Assembly (NCBI RefSeq): GCF_014678725.1 | Contig: NZ_CP061497.1 | Location: 1,628,001 to 1,692,000 of the forward strand | DNA length: 64,000 nt | Reading direction: 5' to 3' | Source of the DNA: Thermomonas sp. XSG | GTDB lineage: Bacteria > Pseudomonadota > Gammaproteobacteria > Xanthomonadales > Xanthomonadaceae | Shown: piece by piece, positions 19,660 to 29,126 of the stretch | Layout of the letters: each line of letters opens with the position of its first letter | Position numbering within the stretch: the stretch's first letter is position 1 | Position numbers and translations under genes: made by a program | The notes under the pieces: generated by a model | What the model saw: only the letters and a program-made list of their open reading frames with translations | Told to the model about the DNA's origin: nothing | Databases searched by the model: none

Positions 19660-20271
19660 ATGCGCATCCACAGCGACAGTTTCCAGCACCGCCAGCCGAT
19701 CCCGGCCGAATTCGCGCTGGGCGCGCGCGACTGCAAGGACGGCTTCGGCGGCAACCGCAATCCGCACCTGGCCTGGGACGACGCGCCCGCCGGCACCCGC
19801 TCGTTCGTGCTGCTGTGCATCGACACCGATGCCCCCACCGATGGCGCGCTGGTGGCCGACACCGCCAACCCGATCCCGGTGGCGCATCCGCGCGGCGACT
19901 TCGTGCATTGGGCGGTGGCGGACATCCCCGCGGATGTCCGCGAGATCGCCGCCGGCAGCTGCAGCGACGGATTCACCGCGAAGGGCAAGCCGGCCGGTCG
20001 CGACGCCGACGGCGTGCGCGGGCTGAACGACTACACCGGCTGGTTCGCCGGCGATGCCGGCATGGGCGGGCGCTACTTCGGCTACGACGGACCCTATCCG
20101 CCCGCGCACGACCTGCGCACGCACCGCTACTTCTTCCGTGTGTTCGCGCTCGACGTGCCCAGCCTGGGCCTCGCCGCCGGCTTCACGGCCGGCGATGCGC
20201 TGCGCGCCATGCAGGGACACGTGCTGGCCGAGGCGGCGCTGTACGGGACCTACAGCCTGCAGCCGGGCTGA
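19660..20271 (+). CDS. YbhB/YbcL (Raf kinase inhibitor-like) family protein
   Basis: 203 residues. The PEBP fold is shown by NPHLAWDDAPAGTRSF, the DTDAP loop, and DFVHWAVADIP, followed by GRYFGYDGPYPP and THRYFFRVFALD, which line the anion-binding pocket. No signal peptide. The cellular role of bacterial members is unclear. It is convergent with the Ser/Thr kinase gene, with 21 bp between stops. Confidence 0.87.
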   Translation: MRIHSDSFQHRQPIPAEFALGARDCKDGFGGNRNPHLAWDDAPAGTRSFVLLCIDTDAPTDGALVADTANPIPVAHPRGDFVHWAVADIPADVREIAAGSCSDGFTAKGKPAGRDADGVRGLNDYTGWFAGDAGMGGRYFGYDGPYPPAHDLRTHRYFFRVFALDVPSLGLAAGFTAGDALRAMQGHVLAEAALYGTYSLQPG

Positions 20272-20292
20272 CGCCCGCAGGCGCTGCGGCGC

Positions 20293-23121
20293 TCAACGCC
20301 TGGCGATGGTCGCGCCGGCCGGTCGGCCGCTGCCGCAGCCAGCGCGCAGCCGCTGCACTTCGCGCGGGATCGCACCGCCTTCCGGGAGCAACGCGCGCAT
20401 GTCGGCCAGCACCGCGTCCAGCGCCATCCGCGCCACCCGCGGCCGCGCACGGCACTGCAGGTCCGCGGCGTAGGCGCGTGCCAGCCAGGCCGCCTTGCGC
20501 TGCTCGAGGTCGCTGCTGCGGGTATCGCCCAGCGCGATCAGCCGCGCCAGCGCCAGTCCATCTCCCTGCTGCGCCTGCAGCCGCGCCAGCGAGATCTCGG
20601 CGCGGCGGGTATGCGAGTGGCGCGGGCCGAAGCCTGCGCGGGTCAGCCGCACCGCCTTTTCCAAAACGGCCCGCGCGGCCACCCGCTGGTCCAGCACGGC
20701 CAGGATTTCGCCATGCAGGCGCTCGTCGTCGCCCACCAGAGCGTGGCTGGCGCCGTACTGCCGGGCGCGCAACGCCGCCGCTTCGCGTGCCAGCGGCAAC
20801 GCTTCGCGGTCGCGCCCGGCGTCGTGCAGGATCATCGCCAGGTTGAACACGCCGGCGGCGATCAGCCCGGCATTGCCGGACTTGCGCCAGGCCTCCACTG
20901 CCTGCTGCTGGTAGGCCACCGCGCGCTCGAGGTCGCCGCGCTCCCAGGCCACCACCGCCATGCTGTTGTAGGCGCGTGCCATGTCCGGATGGTGCGGGTC
21001 CAGGCGCGCGCCCATCCATGCGGTGGTTTCGGTGAAGATCGCTTCGGCATCCCGGAAGCGGCCCATGTCCACGTACAGCGCGGCCAGCTGGCGGTTGGCA
21101 TCGACGGTGGCACGGTGGTTGTTGCCGTGCAGTTCCTGGGCCAGCTGCAGGGAGGCGTGGCAGTCGCGGCTGGCGGCTTCCAGGGTGTCGGTGGCGCGCT
21201 CCAGCGAGCACAGCGCGCGCAGCATGTTGATGGCCTGTGGGTGGTGCCCGCCCAATGTCCGGCGCAGCTGCGCCAGGCCGTCCACGAGCGTGCGGATGGC
21301 ATCGGCCGGCTGGCCCATCGCCGACTCCAGGTTGGCCATGTCGAGGCGGGTTTCGGCCATCCCGGCCTCGTCCTTCTCGCGCCGGCGCAGCTCCAGCGCG
21401 CGCGCGTGCAGGCGGCGCGCGGCGTCGAAGTCGCCCAGCTCGCGCCGGCAGCGGCCGAGCTGGGCATAGAACGCGGCGGACTGCAGCGGCAGTCGCGGTT
21501 CTTCCTGCTGGGCCATGGTTTCCAGCGGCTGCATCCGCGCGGTGCAGGTGCGCGGCTCGCCCAGCTGCTGGAACACATTGCCGTTCAGGGTGGCGGACTC
21601 CAGCCGCAGGCTGGCCGGTGCATCCGGCAGCAACGGCAGCAGCCGTGACTGGCGCGCCAGCAGTTCGCGCGCCTCGCGGTAGTCGCCCAGGCCTAGGCGC
21701 AGCTGCGCCACCGCGCCATACAGCTCTGCGCGCGCCTCCGGTTGCCGGGCCAGGCTGCGCTCGCCGCGCAGGATGCCCATGTCCAGCAGGCTGCGCAGGT
21801 CGATCGGGGTATTGGAGGAGCTGCCGGCGTCCTGGAACAGCTCGGTGACGAAGCGCTGCATCGCCTGCGCGCGCGCGGCCTCGCGCAGGGCACGCTGGGC
21901 CTGCCAGCCGACCACGCCCAGCGCCGCGCTCAGCACCGCCAGGATCGCCATCGCGCTGCCGATCGCCCAGCGGTGGCGCTGCAGGTACTTGCGCGTCCGG
22001 TAGCCGAAGCTCTCGCCGCGCGCCAGCACCGGCCGGCCGCGCAGGTAGCACAGCAGGTCATGCGACAGTGCTTCCGCGGAGACGTAGCGGCGGGTGGGGC
22101 ACTTGGCCAGCGCCTTCAGCGCGATGTTGTCGAGGTCGCCGGCAAGCTCGCGCGCCAGCCGCGCCGGCGAGTACGGGCGGCTGGCCTCGGGTTCGGCGCG
22201 CAGCGCCGCCTGCGAGGGCTTCTGCGGGACGCCATCGAGGATGGCCTCCTCCCATTCCGCATCCGTCTGCCGCTTGAGCCGGTAAGGCTTGCTGCCGGTC
22301 AGCAGTTCGTACAGCACCACGCCGAGCGAATACACGTCGGTCATGGTGGTGACCGGCTCGCCGCGGATCTGCTCCGGCGCGGCGTAGTGCAGGGTGAAGG
22401 CGCGCACTCCCGTGCGGGTCTGGTCCACCGGCGGCGGCTCGACGTCCAGCAGCTTGGCGATGCCGAAGTCGAGCAGGCGCACGTGCCCGGCCGGGGTCAC
22501 CAGGATGTTCGATGGCTTCAGGTCGCGGTGGACGATCAGGTTGGCATGGGCGTGGCTGACCGCCTCGCAGACCTGGCGGAACAGGTCCAACCGCGCGGCG
22601 ATGTCGAGCTGGCGCGACTGGCAGTAGCTGGTGATCGGTTCGCCTTCGACATACTCCAGCGCGAGGTAGGGCTGGCCGTTGTGGTCGATGCCGGCGTCCA
22701 GCAGGCGGGCGATGTGCGGGTGCGCGAAGCGCGCCAGGATCTCGCGTTCGCGATCGAAGCGCTGGCGCAGCTGCGGGTTGGCCAGGCCCGGCCGCAGCAG
22801 CTTGAGCGCGACCTTGCGCTCGTACATGCCGTCGGCGCGCTCCGCCAGCCAGACCTGGCCCATGCCGCCTTCGCCCAGCAACCGCTCCAGCCGGTAAGGG
22901 CCCAGCCGCGCCCCCGCCATGACGCCGCTGGGCAGGGCCATGGCGGGTGTATCGAGGAAGCTGGCGTCGCCCGCATCCAGGGTCAACAGCCGCTCCAGCT
23001 CCGCCGCCAGCGCCGGGTCCTCGTCGCGCAGCGTGCGCAGGTGCTCCTCGCGCTGGTCCGCGGGCAGCTCGAGCAGTGCGTCAAGCAGCGGAGACAGGCG
23101 TTGCCAGCGCTCGATGTCCAT
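20293..23121 (-). CDS. membrane Ser/Thr protein kinase with TPR region (PknS-like)
   Basis: 942 residues. After about 70 helical residues the Hanks kinase domain has GEGGMGQVW (P-loop), VALKLL (Lys), VHRDLKPSN (catalytic loop), LDFGIAK (DFG) and APEQIRG. A single membrane span (about 390-412) leads to a large external helical C-terminal half with repeated TPR-like helices, a likely ligand or protein sensor. It begins 31 bp after the ECF sigma gene on the same strand. This order, and the sigma factor's altered region 2, match the sigma-kinase pairs (EcfK/PknS in Xanthomonas citri, EcfP/PknT in Vibrio) in which the kinase activates the sigma factor by phosphorylation. Confidence 0.9.
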   Translation of the reverse strand: MDIERWQRLSPLLDALLELPADQREEHLRTLRDEDPALAAELERLLTLDAGDASFLDTPAMALPSGVMAGARLGPYRLERLLGEGGMGQVWLAERADGMYERKVALKLLRPGLANPQLRQRFDREREILARFAHPHIARLLDAGIDHNGQPYLALEYVEGEPITSYCQSRQLDIAARLDLFRQVCEAVSHAHANLIVHRDLKPSNILVTPAGHVRLLDFGIAKLLDVEPPPVDQTRTGVRAFTLHYAAPEQIRGEPVTTMTDVYSLGVVLYELLTGSKPYRLKRQTDAEWEEAILDGVPQKPSQAALRAEPEASRPYSPARLARELAGDLDNIALKALAKCPTRRYVSAEALSHDLLCYLRGRPVLARGESFGYRTRKYLQRHRWAIGSAMAILAVLSAALGVVGWQAQRALREAARAQAMQRFVTELFQDAGSSSNTPIDLRSLLDMGILRGERSLARQPEARAELYGAVAQLRLGLGDYREARELLARQSRLLPLLPDAPASLRLESATLNGNVFQQLGEPRTCTARMQPLETMAQQEEPRLPLQSAAFYAQLGRCRRELGDFDAARRLHARALELRRREKDEAGMAETRLDMANLESAMGQPADAIRTLVDGLAQLRRTLGGHHPQAINMLRALCSLERATDTLEAASRDCHASLQLAQELHGNNHRATVDANRQLAALYVDMGRFRDAEAIFTETTAWMGARLDPHHPDMARAYNSMAVVAWERGDLERAVAYQQQAVEAWRKSGNAGLIAAGVFNLAMILHDAGRDREALPLAREAAALRARQYGASHALVGDDERLHGEILAVLDQRVAARAVLEKAVRLTRAGFGPRHSHTRRAEISLARLQAQQGDGLALARLIALGDTRSSDLEQRKAAWLARAYAADLQCRARPRVARMALDAVLADMRALLPEGGAIPREVQRLRAGCGSGRPAGATIARR

Positions 23122-23152
23122 GCGGCTCCCCCCGCATCCGGCGACCCTGCGG

Positions 23153-23731
23153 TCAGCCGGATGGTTCCTGCAGCGAGGCCAGCAGGAACATCCGCGCCTT
23201 CTGCCAGTCGCGGCGCACGCTGCGCTCGGAGCGTTGCAGCAGGGCGGCGATTTCCAGCTCGGACAGGCCGGCGAAATAGCGCAGTTCCACCACCTGGGTC
23301 AGCCGTGGATCGACCGACGACAGCCGGTTCAGCGCGGTGTCCAGGCCCAGCATGTCTTCGTCGAGGCTGAGCCCGCCCTCCAGGTTTTCCGGCAGCTCGG
23401 TGACCCGGTGCAGGTCGCCGCCGCGCTTCTGCGCCAGCCGCTGTCGCGCGTAGTCGACGATCACCGAGCGCATCGCCGAGGCTGCATAGGCGAAGAAGTG
23501 CGCGCGGTCATCGAACTGCGCGTTGCCGCTGCCGCGCCCGACCAGCTTGAGGTAAGCCTCGTGCACCAGCGCGGTGGCGTCCAGCGTATGGCCGTACTGC
23601 TGCCCGGCCAGCTGCCGGCGCGCCATGCCGTGCAGCTCCTGGTACAGGGTGGAGAGCACGCGGTCCAGCGCGGAACGATCGCCATCGCGGGCGGCGTCCA
23701 GCAGCACGGTGATGTCGCCGGGAGCGGTCAT
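23153..23731 (-). CDS. ECF sigma factor, ECF43-like, probably kinase-activated
   Basis: 192 residues from the ATG at 23731; a TTG 12 bp upstream is in frame but less likely. Region 2 (about 20-95) reads LDATALVHEAYLKL, where ordinary ECF factors carry DAEDLVQE. The two acidic residues that contact core polymerase are replaced by Thr53 and Ala54. Region 4 has LSELEIAALLQRSERSVRRDW. No anti-sigma gene is adjacent; the partner is the Ser/Thr kinase gene 31 bp downstream. By analogy with EcfP of Vibrio parahaemolyticus, phosphorylation of a Thr in this region may supply the missing charge. That is inference. Confidence 0.88.
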   Translation of the reverse strand: MTAPGDITVLLDAARDGDRSALDRVLSTLYQELHGMARRQLAGQQYGHTLDATALVHEAYLKLVGRGSGNAQFDDRAHFFAYAASAMRSVIVDYARQRLAQKRGGDLHRVTELPENLEGGLSLDEDMLGLDTALNRLSSVDPRLTQVVELRYFAGLSELEIAALLQRSERSVRRDWQKARMFLLASLQEPSG

Positions 23732-23781
23732 TCGGGTCGGCAAGGGCGTCGGGGGACGCCGGGACTATAGCGAATGGCGGC

Positions 23782-24609
23782 TCACTTCTGGCAGTGGCCG
23801 CACCAGACCGTCGCCCGCTGGCCGATGCTGGCCTGCTTCAGCGCGCGCCCGCAGCGCGGGCAGGGCTGCCCGCCACGGCCGTAGGCCAGCAGCTCCTGCT
23901 CGAAGTAGCCGGGTGCGCCGTCCGGGCTGATGAAGTCGCGCAGGGTGGTGCCGCCGCGGGCGATCGCGTGGGCCAGGATCGCCTTCACCGCTTCCGCCAG
24001 CGCCGCATAGCGCTCGCGCGAGACCTTGCCGGCGGCGCGCAGCGGCGAGATGCCGGCGGTGAACAGCGCCTCGGCGGCGTAGATGTTGCCCACGCCCACC
24101 ACCACCGACTGGTCCATCAGGAAGGTCTTCACCGGCACCTTGCGGCCGCGGCTGAGTTCGAACAGGTAGTTGCCGTCGAACGCCTCAGACAGTGGTTCCG
24201 GCCCCAGCCCCGCCAGCAGCGGATGGATTTCGCCCGGCGCCTGCCAGAGCAGGCAGCCGAACCGGCGCGGGTCGTTGAAGCGCAGCACGCGCCCGGGCTT
24301 TCCATCTTCACCGACCAGCGCGATGTCCACGTGGTCGTGGGCGCGCACCGGCGTGTCCTCGGGCAGCACCCGCAGGCTGCCGGACATGCCCAGGTGCAGC
24401 AGCGCGCTGCCGGCCGTGGTGTCCAGCAGCAGGTACTTGGCGCGCCGGCGGATGGCGTCGATGCGCTGCTCCGGGAGCAGTTCCTCCACCTCGCGCGGGA
24501 TCGGCCAGCGCAGGTCGGGGCGGCGCAGCCGGACGTGGGCGACGCGCTGGCCCTCGACGTGCGGCAGCAGGCCGCGGCGGGTGGTCTCGACTTCGGGCAG
24601 TTCGGGCAT
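23782..24609 (-). CDS. mutM: formamidopyrimidine-DNA glycosylase
   Basis: 275 residues. It excises 8-oxoguanine and formamidopyrimidines. The mature N-terminal Pro and catalytic Glu are in MPELPEVET; the conserved Lys is in RRAKYLLL; and the helix-two-turn-helix includes VGVGNIYAAEALF. The C-terminal zinc finger has CPRCG...CGHCQ. All key residues are present. The ATG at 24609 is the only sensible start. It is 50 bp upstream of the sigma gene on the same strand. Confidence 0.95.
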   Translation of the reverse strand: MPELPEVETTRRGLLPHVEGQRVAHVRLRRPDLRWPIPREVEELLPEQRIDAIRRRAKYLLLDTTAGSALLHLGMSGSLRVLPEDTPVRAHDHVDIALVGEDGKPGRVLRFNDPRRFGCLLWQAPGEIHPLLAGLGPEPLSEAFDGNYLFELSRGRKVPVKTFLMDQSVVVGVGNIYAAEALFTAGISPLRAAGKVSRERYAALAEAVKAILAHAIARGGTTLRDFISPDGAPGYFEQELLAYGRGGQPCPRCGRALKQASIGQRATVWCGHCQK

Positions 24610-24703
24610 GCGCCCATGATGCCGCGGCGGGGCGGCGTACAGCCATGCCGTGGCATCATTGCCCGGCGTGAATCCGCGCGCCCTTTTCTCCCAAGAGTCA
24701 CCG

Positions 24704-25906
24704 ATGTCCGCGTCCCTGCTCGATTTCCTCGCTGGTGGCCTGCTCCAGTTCGGCTGGTGGCAGATGCTGCTGTACCTGCTGGTCGTGACCCAGATCACGA
24801 TCTTCACCGTCACCCTGTACCTGCACCGCAGCCAGGCGCACCGCGGCGTGGATTTCCACCCGCTGATCGCGCACTTCTTCCGCTTCTGGTCGTGGCTGAC
24901 CACCTCGATGATCACCAGGGAATGGGCGGCGATCCACCGCAAGCACCACGCCAAGTGCGAGACCGCGGAGGATCCGCACAGCCCCATGCACAAGGGCATC
25001 GGCAACGTGCTGTGGAAGGGCGCGGACATGTACCGCGAAGCGCGGCTGGCGCGCGCCGACATCGAGCAGTACGGCAAGGGCTGCCCGGACGACTGGATCG
25101 AGCGCAATCTCTACACCCGCTTTTCCAATGCCGGCGTGGTGCTGCTGCTGGCCGTGAGCTTCGTGCTGTTCGGCGCCAAGGGCGTGGCCGTGTGGGCCAT
25201 CCAGATGGCGTGGATCCCGTTCTGGGCCGCCGGCGTGATCAACGGGCTGGGCCACTGGTGGGGCTACCGCAACTTCGAGACCACCGACACCGCCACCAAC
25301 CTCACCCCGTGGGCGGTGTGGATCGGCGGCGAGGAGCTGCACAACAACCACCATGCGTTCCCGTCCTCGGCCAAGTTCGCGCTGCGCCGCTTCGAGTTCG
25401 ACATCGGCTGGGCCGCGATCAAGCTGCTGGAAAAGCTGCGCCTGGCCAAGGTGCTGCGGGTCGCGCCGTCGCTGAACCTGCGCCCGAACATCGCCATGCC
25501 CGACGCGGAAACGCTGCGGGCGCTGCTGGCGCACCGCTTCCAGGCGATGACCGACTACCAGCGCAACGTGCTGAAGCCGGCGCTGAAGGAAGAGGCCGCC
25601 GCCGCGGGCGCCAGGCTGCGCGCGCTGCTGCCGCGCCAGCTGCGCAAGGGCATGGTGGACGACGGCCGCTGGCTGAATCCCGAGGCGCGTGCGCAGCTGC
25701 AGGCGTGGATCGATGCGCGCCCGCGCATCCAGGCGCTGATCGAACATCGCAAGCGTCTGGCCGACGTGCTGGAAAGCCGCGGCCACGATGCCGCCGAGCG
25801 CCTGCGCCAGCTGCAGGCCTGGTGCGCCGAGGCCGAGGCCAGCGGCGTGCGTGCGCTGCAGGACTACGCGGTGCGCCTGCGCGGCTATGCGCTGGTGCAG
25901 GCCTGA
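24704..25906 (+). CDS. membrane fatty-acid desaturase (delta-9 type)
   Basis: 400 residues. Three His boxes that hold the di-iron centre are visible: HRSQAH, HRKHH and HNNHH. Hydrophobic segments lie around residues 15-40, 65-85, 145-165 and 168-185. These are the marks of acyl-lipid or acyl-CoA delta-9 desaturases. The C-terminal 130 residues after the last box are helical and Arg/Ala-rich, which is longer than a minimal desaturase; its role is unknown. It is divergent from mutM. ATG at 24704. Confidence 0.88.
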   Translation: MSASLLDFLAGGLLQFGWWQMLLYLLVVTQITIFTVTLYLHRSQAHRGVDFHPLIAHFFRFWSWLTTSMITREWAAIHRKHHAKCETAEDPHSPMHKGIGNVLWKGADMYREARLARADIEQYGKGCPDDWIERNLYTRFSNAGVVLLLAVSFVLFGAKGVAVWAIQMAWIPFWAAGVINGLGHWWGYRNFETTDTATNLTPWAVWIGGEELHNNHHAFPSSAKFALRRFEFDIGWAAIKLLEKLRLAKVLRVAPSLNLRPNIAMPDAETLRALLAHRFQAMTDYQRNVLKPALKEEAAAAGARLRALLPRQLRKGMVDDGRWLNPEARAQLQAWIDARPRIQALIEHRKRLADVLESRGHDAAERLRQLQAWCAEAEASGVRALQDYAVRLRGYALVQA

Positions 25907-26273
25907 CATCGCGCCGGCGGCAGGCGCGCGCCGGCGGATAGATCCCGCTGGCGCCGTCGCCATGCTGCTGTTGGCGGCGCCGATGGCGCTGCCGGCGCAG
26001 GTGCAGCGGGCGGATGACTACCTGGCGCGGATGGACCGGGATGGCGACGGCCGCGTCGCCCTGCCGGAATACCAGGACTGGATGGGCTATGCGTTCGCGC
26101 AGATGGACCGGAATGGCGACGGCGTGCTGTCCGCCGCCGAGCAGCCCGGCGGCCGCGGCGAGGCGATCACGCGCGAGGCCCACCGCGCCCTGCTGGCCGC
26201 CCGCTTCCATCGGCAGGACGCCAATCGCGACGGATTCCTCGATGCCCGCGAGCTGTCCGCGCCGCCGCGCTGA
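25887..26273 (+). CDS. small exported EF-hand protein
   Basis: Three EF-hand-like loops are seen: MDRDGDGRVALPE, MDRNGDGVLSAAE and QDANRDGFLDARE, so calcium binding is likely. A hydrophobic MLLLAAPMALPAQ segment looks like a signal peptide core. The start is uncertain: ATG at 25887 gives 128 residues with a basic region before the core and overlaps the desaturase stop; ATG at 25962 gives 103 residues with a very short signal. Neither has a good ribosome binding site. Location in the periplasm is inferred. Confidence 0.68.
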   Translation: MRWCRPDIAPAAGARRRIDPAGAVAMLLLAAPMALPAQVQRADDYLARMDRDGDGRVALPEYQDWMGYAFAQMDRNGDGVLSAAEQPGGRGEAITREAHRALLAARFHRQDANRDGFLDARELSAPPR

Positions 26274-26501
26274 GCCGGCAGCGCGGACAGTACGGCCAGG
26301 GTCAGCCTGAACCGTTGCCGCTTCCAGGATTGCTTTTCAGATCGAATGCGCCTACCGTGGCTTTGCTGAATGACAAGGGTCACCTTGAATCGTGGCCTGA
26401 ATGTTGCAGTTACCTGCATCGTTACACCCGTTTCTCAATCTCCTTGCAGCCAGCGTTTCCGCCGCATCCGCGGCATTCCATCCGTTACAAGGAGCATTGA
26501 C

Positions 26502-26714
26502 ATGTCCCAGACCGAAACCGGTACCGTGAAGTGGTTCAACGACGCCAAGGGCTTTGGCTTCATCACCCAGGACGGCGGCGGCGACGACCTGTTCGTCCAT
26601 TTCCGTTCGATTGAATCCTCGGGCTTCAAGTCCCTGCAGGAAGGCCAGAAGGTCTCCTACGTGGCCGTGAAGGGCCAGAAGGGCATGCAGGCCGAGCAGG
26701 TTCGCCCGCTCTGA
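26502..26714 (+). CDS. cspA: cold-shock domain protein
   Basis: 70 residues, one cold-shock domain with RNP1 KGFGFI and RNP2 DLFVHF. It binds single-stranded RNA and DNA and melts mRNA structure. An AAGGAG ribosome binding site lies 7 bp before the ATG at 26502. The gene has over 200 bp of upstream non-coding sequence, consistent with the long leader of csp genes, and is followed by a strong terminator. Confidence 0.95.
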   Translation: MSQTETGTVKWFNDAKGFGFITQDGGGDDLFVHFRSIESSGFKSLQEGQKVSYVAVKGQKGMQAEQVRPL

Positions 26715-26735
26715 GCCACGCCCACGCGTGATTCG

Positions 26736-26763
26736 AAAAACCCGGCCTTGCGCCGGGTTTTTT
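26736..26763 (+). terminator. intrinsic terminator of the cold-shock gene
   Basis: CCCGGC/GCCGGG stem with a short CTTGC loop, flanked by AAAAA on the left and TTTTTT on the right. It begins about 20 bp after the cspA stop. Confidence 0.9.
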
Positions 26764-26790
26764 ATGCGCGCGAGCCCATGGGGGGCCAAC

Positions 26791-26818
26791 AAAAACGCCG
26801 GCATTGCCGGCGTTTCTG
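26791..26818 (-). terminator. terminator of the M13 peptidase gene
   Basis: ACGCCGGC/GCCGGCGT stem (about 26795-26813) with a small loop. On the minus strand it is followed by TTTTTG. It lies 36 bp after the peptidase stop and faces the cspA terminator. Confidence 0.85.
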
Positions 26819-26854
26819 TTGCAAGGCGCCGTGGAGCTGCGCCGGTTCCTGCAG

Positions 26855-28972
26855 TTACCAGATCTTCACCCGCTCCTCCGGCTTCAGGTACAGCTTCTGG
26901 CCCTCGGCCACCTTGAAGGTGTCGTACCAGGCGTCGATGTTGCGCACCGTCAGCGCGCGCCACTGGCCGGGGGCGTGCTCGTTGCCCACCACCTGCGAGC
27001 GCAGCGCCGCGTCACGCGCCTTGCTGCGCCAGGCCTGGGCGAAGGCGAGGAAGAAGCGCTCGTCGCCGCTCAGTCCGTCGATGACCGGCGCCGGCTTGCC
27101 GTCCAGCGACTTGTGGTAGGCCTTGTAGGCCGCCTGCAGGCCGGACACGTCGGCGATGTTCTCGCCCAGCGTCTGCCGGCCGTTGATGTGCAGCCCCGGT
27201 AGCGCCTCGTAGGCGTCGTACTGCTTGACCAGCCGTTCGGCCGCGGCCTTGAAATGGGCGGCGTCCTCCGGCGTCCACCAGTTGTGCAGCCTGCCCTGCG
27301 CGTCGAACTCGGCGCCCAGGTTGTCGAAGCCGTGGCTGATCTCGTGGCCGATCACTGCGCCGATGGCGCCGTAGTTGGCGGCATCGTCGGCATTGGCGTC
27401 GAAGAACGGCGCCTCCAGGATCGCGGCCGGGAAGTTCATCGCATTCTGCAGCGGCAGGTTCACCGCGTTGACGGTCTGCGGGGTCATCCACCACTCGCCG
27501 CGGTCCGGTGCCTTGCCCAGCTTGGCCAGCTGGTGGCGGTATTCGGCCAGTTCGGCGCGCTGCGCATTGCCCAGCGCGTCGTCGGCCTTCACTTCCAGCG
27601 CGGCGTAGTCGCGCCAGCGGTCCGGATAGCCCACGCCGACCTTCATCGTCTCGGCCTTCTGCTTGGCCAGGCGCTTGGTTTCCGGGCTCATCCACGCCAG
27701 CTGGTCCACGCCGTCGCGGAACGCGGCCAGGATGTTCGACACCATCGCCTCCACCCGCGCCTTGGAGCTGGTCGGGAAGTACTGCTTCACGTACAGCTGG
27801 CCGATGGCGTCGCCCAGCGCGCCGTCGGTGGCGGCCAGCGCGCGCTTCCAGCGGTCGCGCTGCGCGGTGGTGCCGGACAGCTGGGTGCCGTAGAAGTCGA
27901 AGCGCAGTTCGGCATAGGCCTTGGGCAGCAGGGTGGCGCTGCGGTTGAGGGCGTGGAAGCGCAGGTAGTCCTTCCAGGTCTGCAGCGGCGCACTGGCCAC
28001 CAGCGCCGACAGCTTCCTGATCGCGTCGGGCTGCCATGCCACCAGCGTGGACTGCCCGGACAGCTGCGCGGCGTCGAAGAACGCCGGCCAGTCGATGCCC
28101 GGCGCGCGCGTGCCGAACTCGGCCAGCGGCCACGGGTTGTTGGCCTTGTGGATGTCCTGCGTGTCCACCACGCTGGCCTGCGCGTTGGCGATCTGCATCT
28201 CGAGGTCGAACACCGCCTTCGCCTTCCTGTCGGCGTCGGCGGTGCCGGCCTGCTTGAGCAGCGCGGCGATGTAGGTCTGGTAGGCGGCGCGGTTGGCGGC
28301 CATGTCCTTGTCGGCGGACAGGTAGTACTCGCGGTCCGGCATGCCCAGGCCGCCCTGCAGCAGGTAGCCGGTGTTCCTGTCCGGCGCATCCAGCCCGGCG
28401 GCCACGAACAGGCCGAACAGGTGCTCGGTGTAGTAGTTGGTGGCGTTGATCGGATCGACGTCGGCACGCAGGCCGGCGCCCAGATAGGCGGAAAGCGCCT
28501 TGCCGTCGGCAATCGCGTCGACCTTGTCCAGCGTCGGCTGCAACGGCGCCAGGCCGCGCGCCTCGATGCCGGCCTCGTCCATCCAGGCGGCGTAGTAGTC
28601 GGCGATCCGCCGCGCGTCGGTGCCGGTGGCCGGGTTCTGCTTGCGCAGCGACTGCACCAGGTCGGCCAGGCGCTTCTCGGCCTTCTCGAACACGCTGTAG
28701 AACACGCCGGTGCTGGCCCGGTCGGCGGGGATCTCGGTGGTCTTCTGCCAGTTGCCGTTGGCATAGGCGTAGAAGTCGTCGCCCGGCGCCACCGCCTTGT
28801 CGATGCCGGCCAGGTCGATGCCCACGCCGGTGGCGGCCGGCGCGCTGGCGGCGGGCGCGGCGGCCTTCGGGGCGTCGTCGCCGGCCGGTTTGCAGGCGGT
28901 CAGGGCGGCACCGGCGAAGGCGCACAGCAGGGCCAGCGCCAGCGGCGCGCGACGGAAGGAACGGGTGTGCAT
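26855..28972 (-). CDS. M13-family zinc metallopeptidase, lipoprotein (PepO/neprilysin-like)
   Basis: 705 residues. The lipoprotein signal has LTAC at about residues 23-26, followed by an Ala/Pro linker. The zinc motif is VIGHEISHGFD, and the third ligand and Asp are in GENIADVSG. NAMNFPAAIL and the substrate-binding NAVNLP strand are family hallmarks. The protein ends VKIW, like the C-terminal CxxW of neprilysins but without the Cys. It cleaves short peptides; anchoring to the envelope is inferred. ATG at 28972. Confidence 0.92.
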   Translation of the reverse strand: MHTRSFRRAPLALALLCAFAGAALTACKPAGDDAPKAAAPAASAPAATGVGIDLAGIDKAVAPGDDFYAYANGNWQKTTEIPADRASTGVFYSVFEKAEKRLADLVQSLRKQNPATGTDARRIADYYAAWMDEAGIEARGLAPLQPTLDKVDAIADGKALSAYLGAGLRADVDPINATNYYTEHLFGLFVAAGLDAPDRNTGYLLQGGLGMPDREYYLSADKDMAANRAAYQTYIAALLKQAGTADADRKAKAVFDLEMQIANAQASVVDTQDIHKANNPWPLAEFGTRAPGIDWPAFFDAAQLSGQSTLVAWQPDAIRKLSALVASAPLQTWKDYLRFHALNRSATLLPKAYAELRFDFYGTQLSGTTAQRDRWKRALAATDGALGDAIGQLYVKQYFPTSSKARVEAMVSNILAAFRDGVDQLAWMSPETKRLAKQKAETMKVGVGYPDRWRDYAALEVKADDALGNAQRAELAEYRHQLAKLGKAPDRGEWWMTPQTVNAVNLPLQNAMNFPAAILEAPFFDANADDAANYGAIGAVIGHEISHGFDNLGAEFDAQGRLHNWWTPEDAAHFKAAAERLVKQYDAYEALPGLHINGRQTLGENIADVSGLQAAYKAYHKSLDGKPAPVIDGLSGDERFFLAFAQAWRSKARDAALRSQVVGNEHAPGQWRALTVRNIDAWYDTFKVAEGQKLYLKPEERVKIW

Positions 28973-29126
28973 GGGCAGGCCTCGGTGGAAATGCCCGCCT
29001 ATCCTGCGCCGATCGGCGCGGCGGGCATGTGCAGGAAGTCAGCCGGCTGCGCCGAAGGTCGCGTTGTGGCGCCCGCGCGGCGCTGCCATGATCCCGACCG
29101 ATGCCGCCGCGCGAGGAGGCGCGAGC

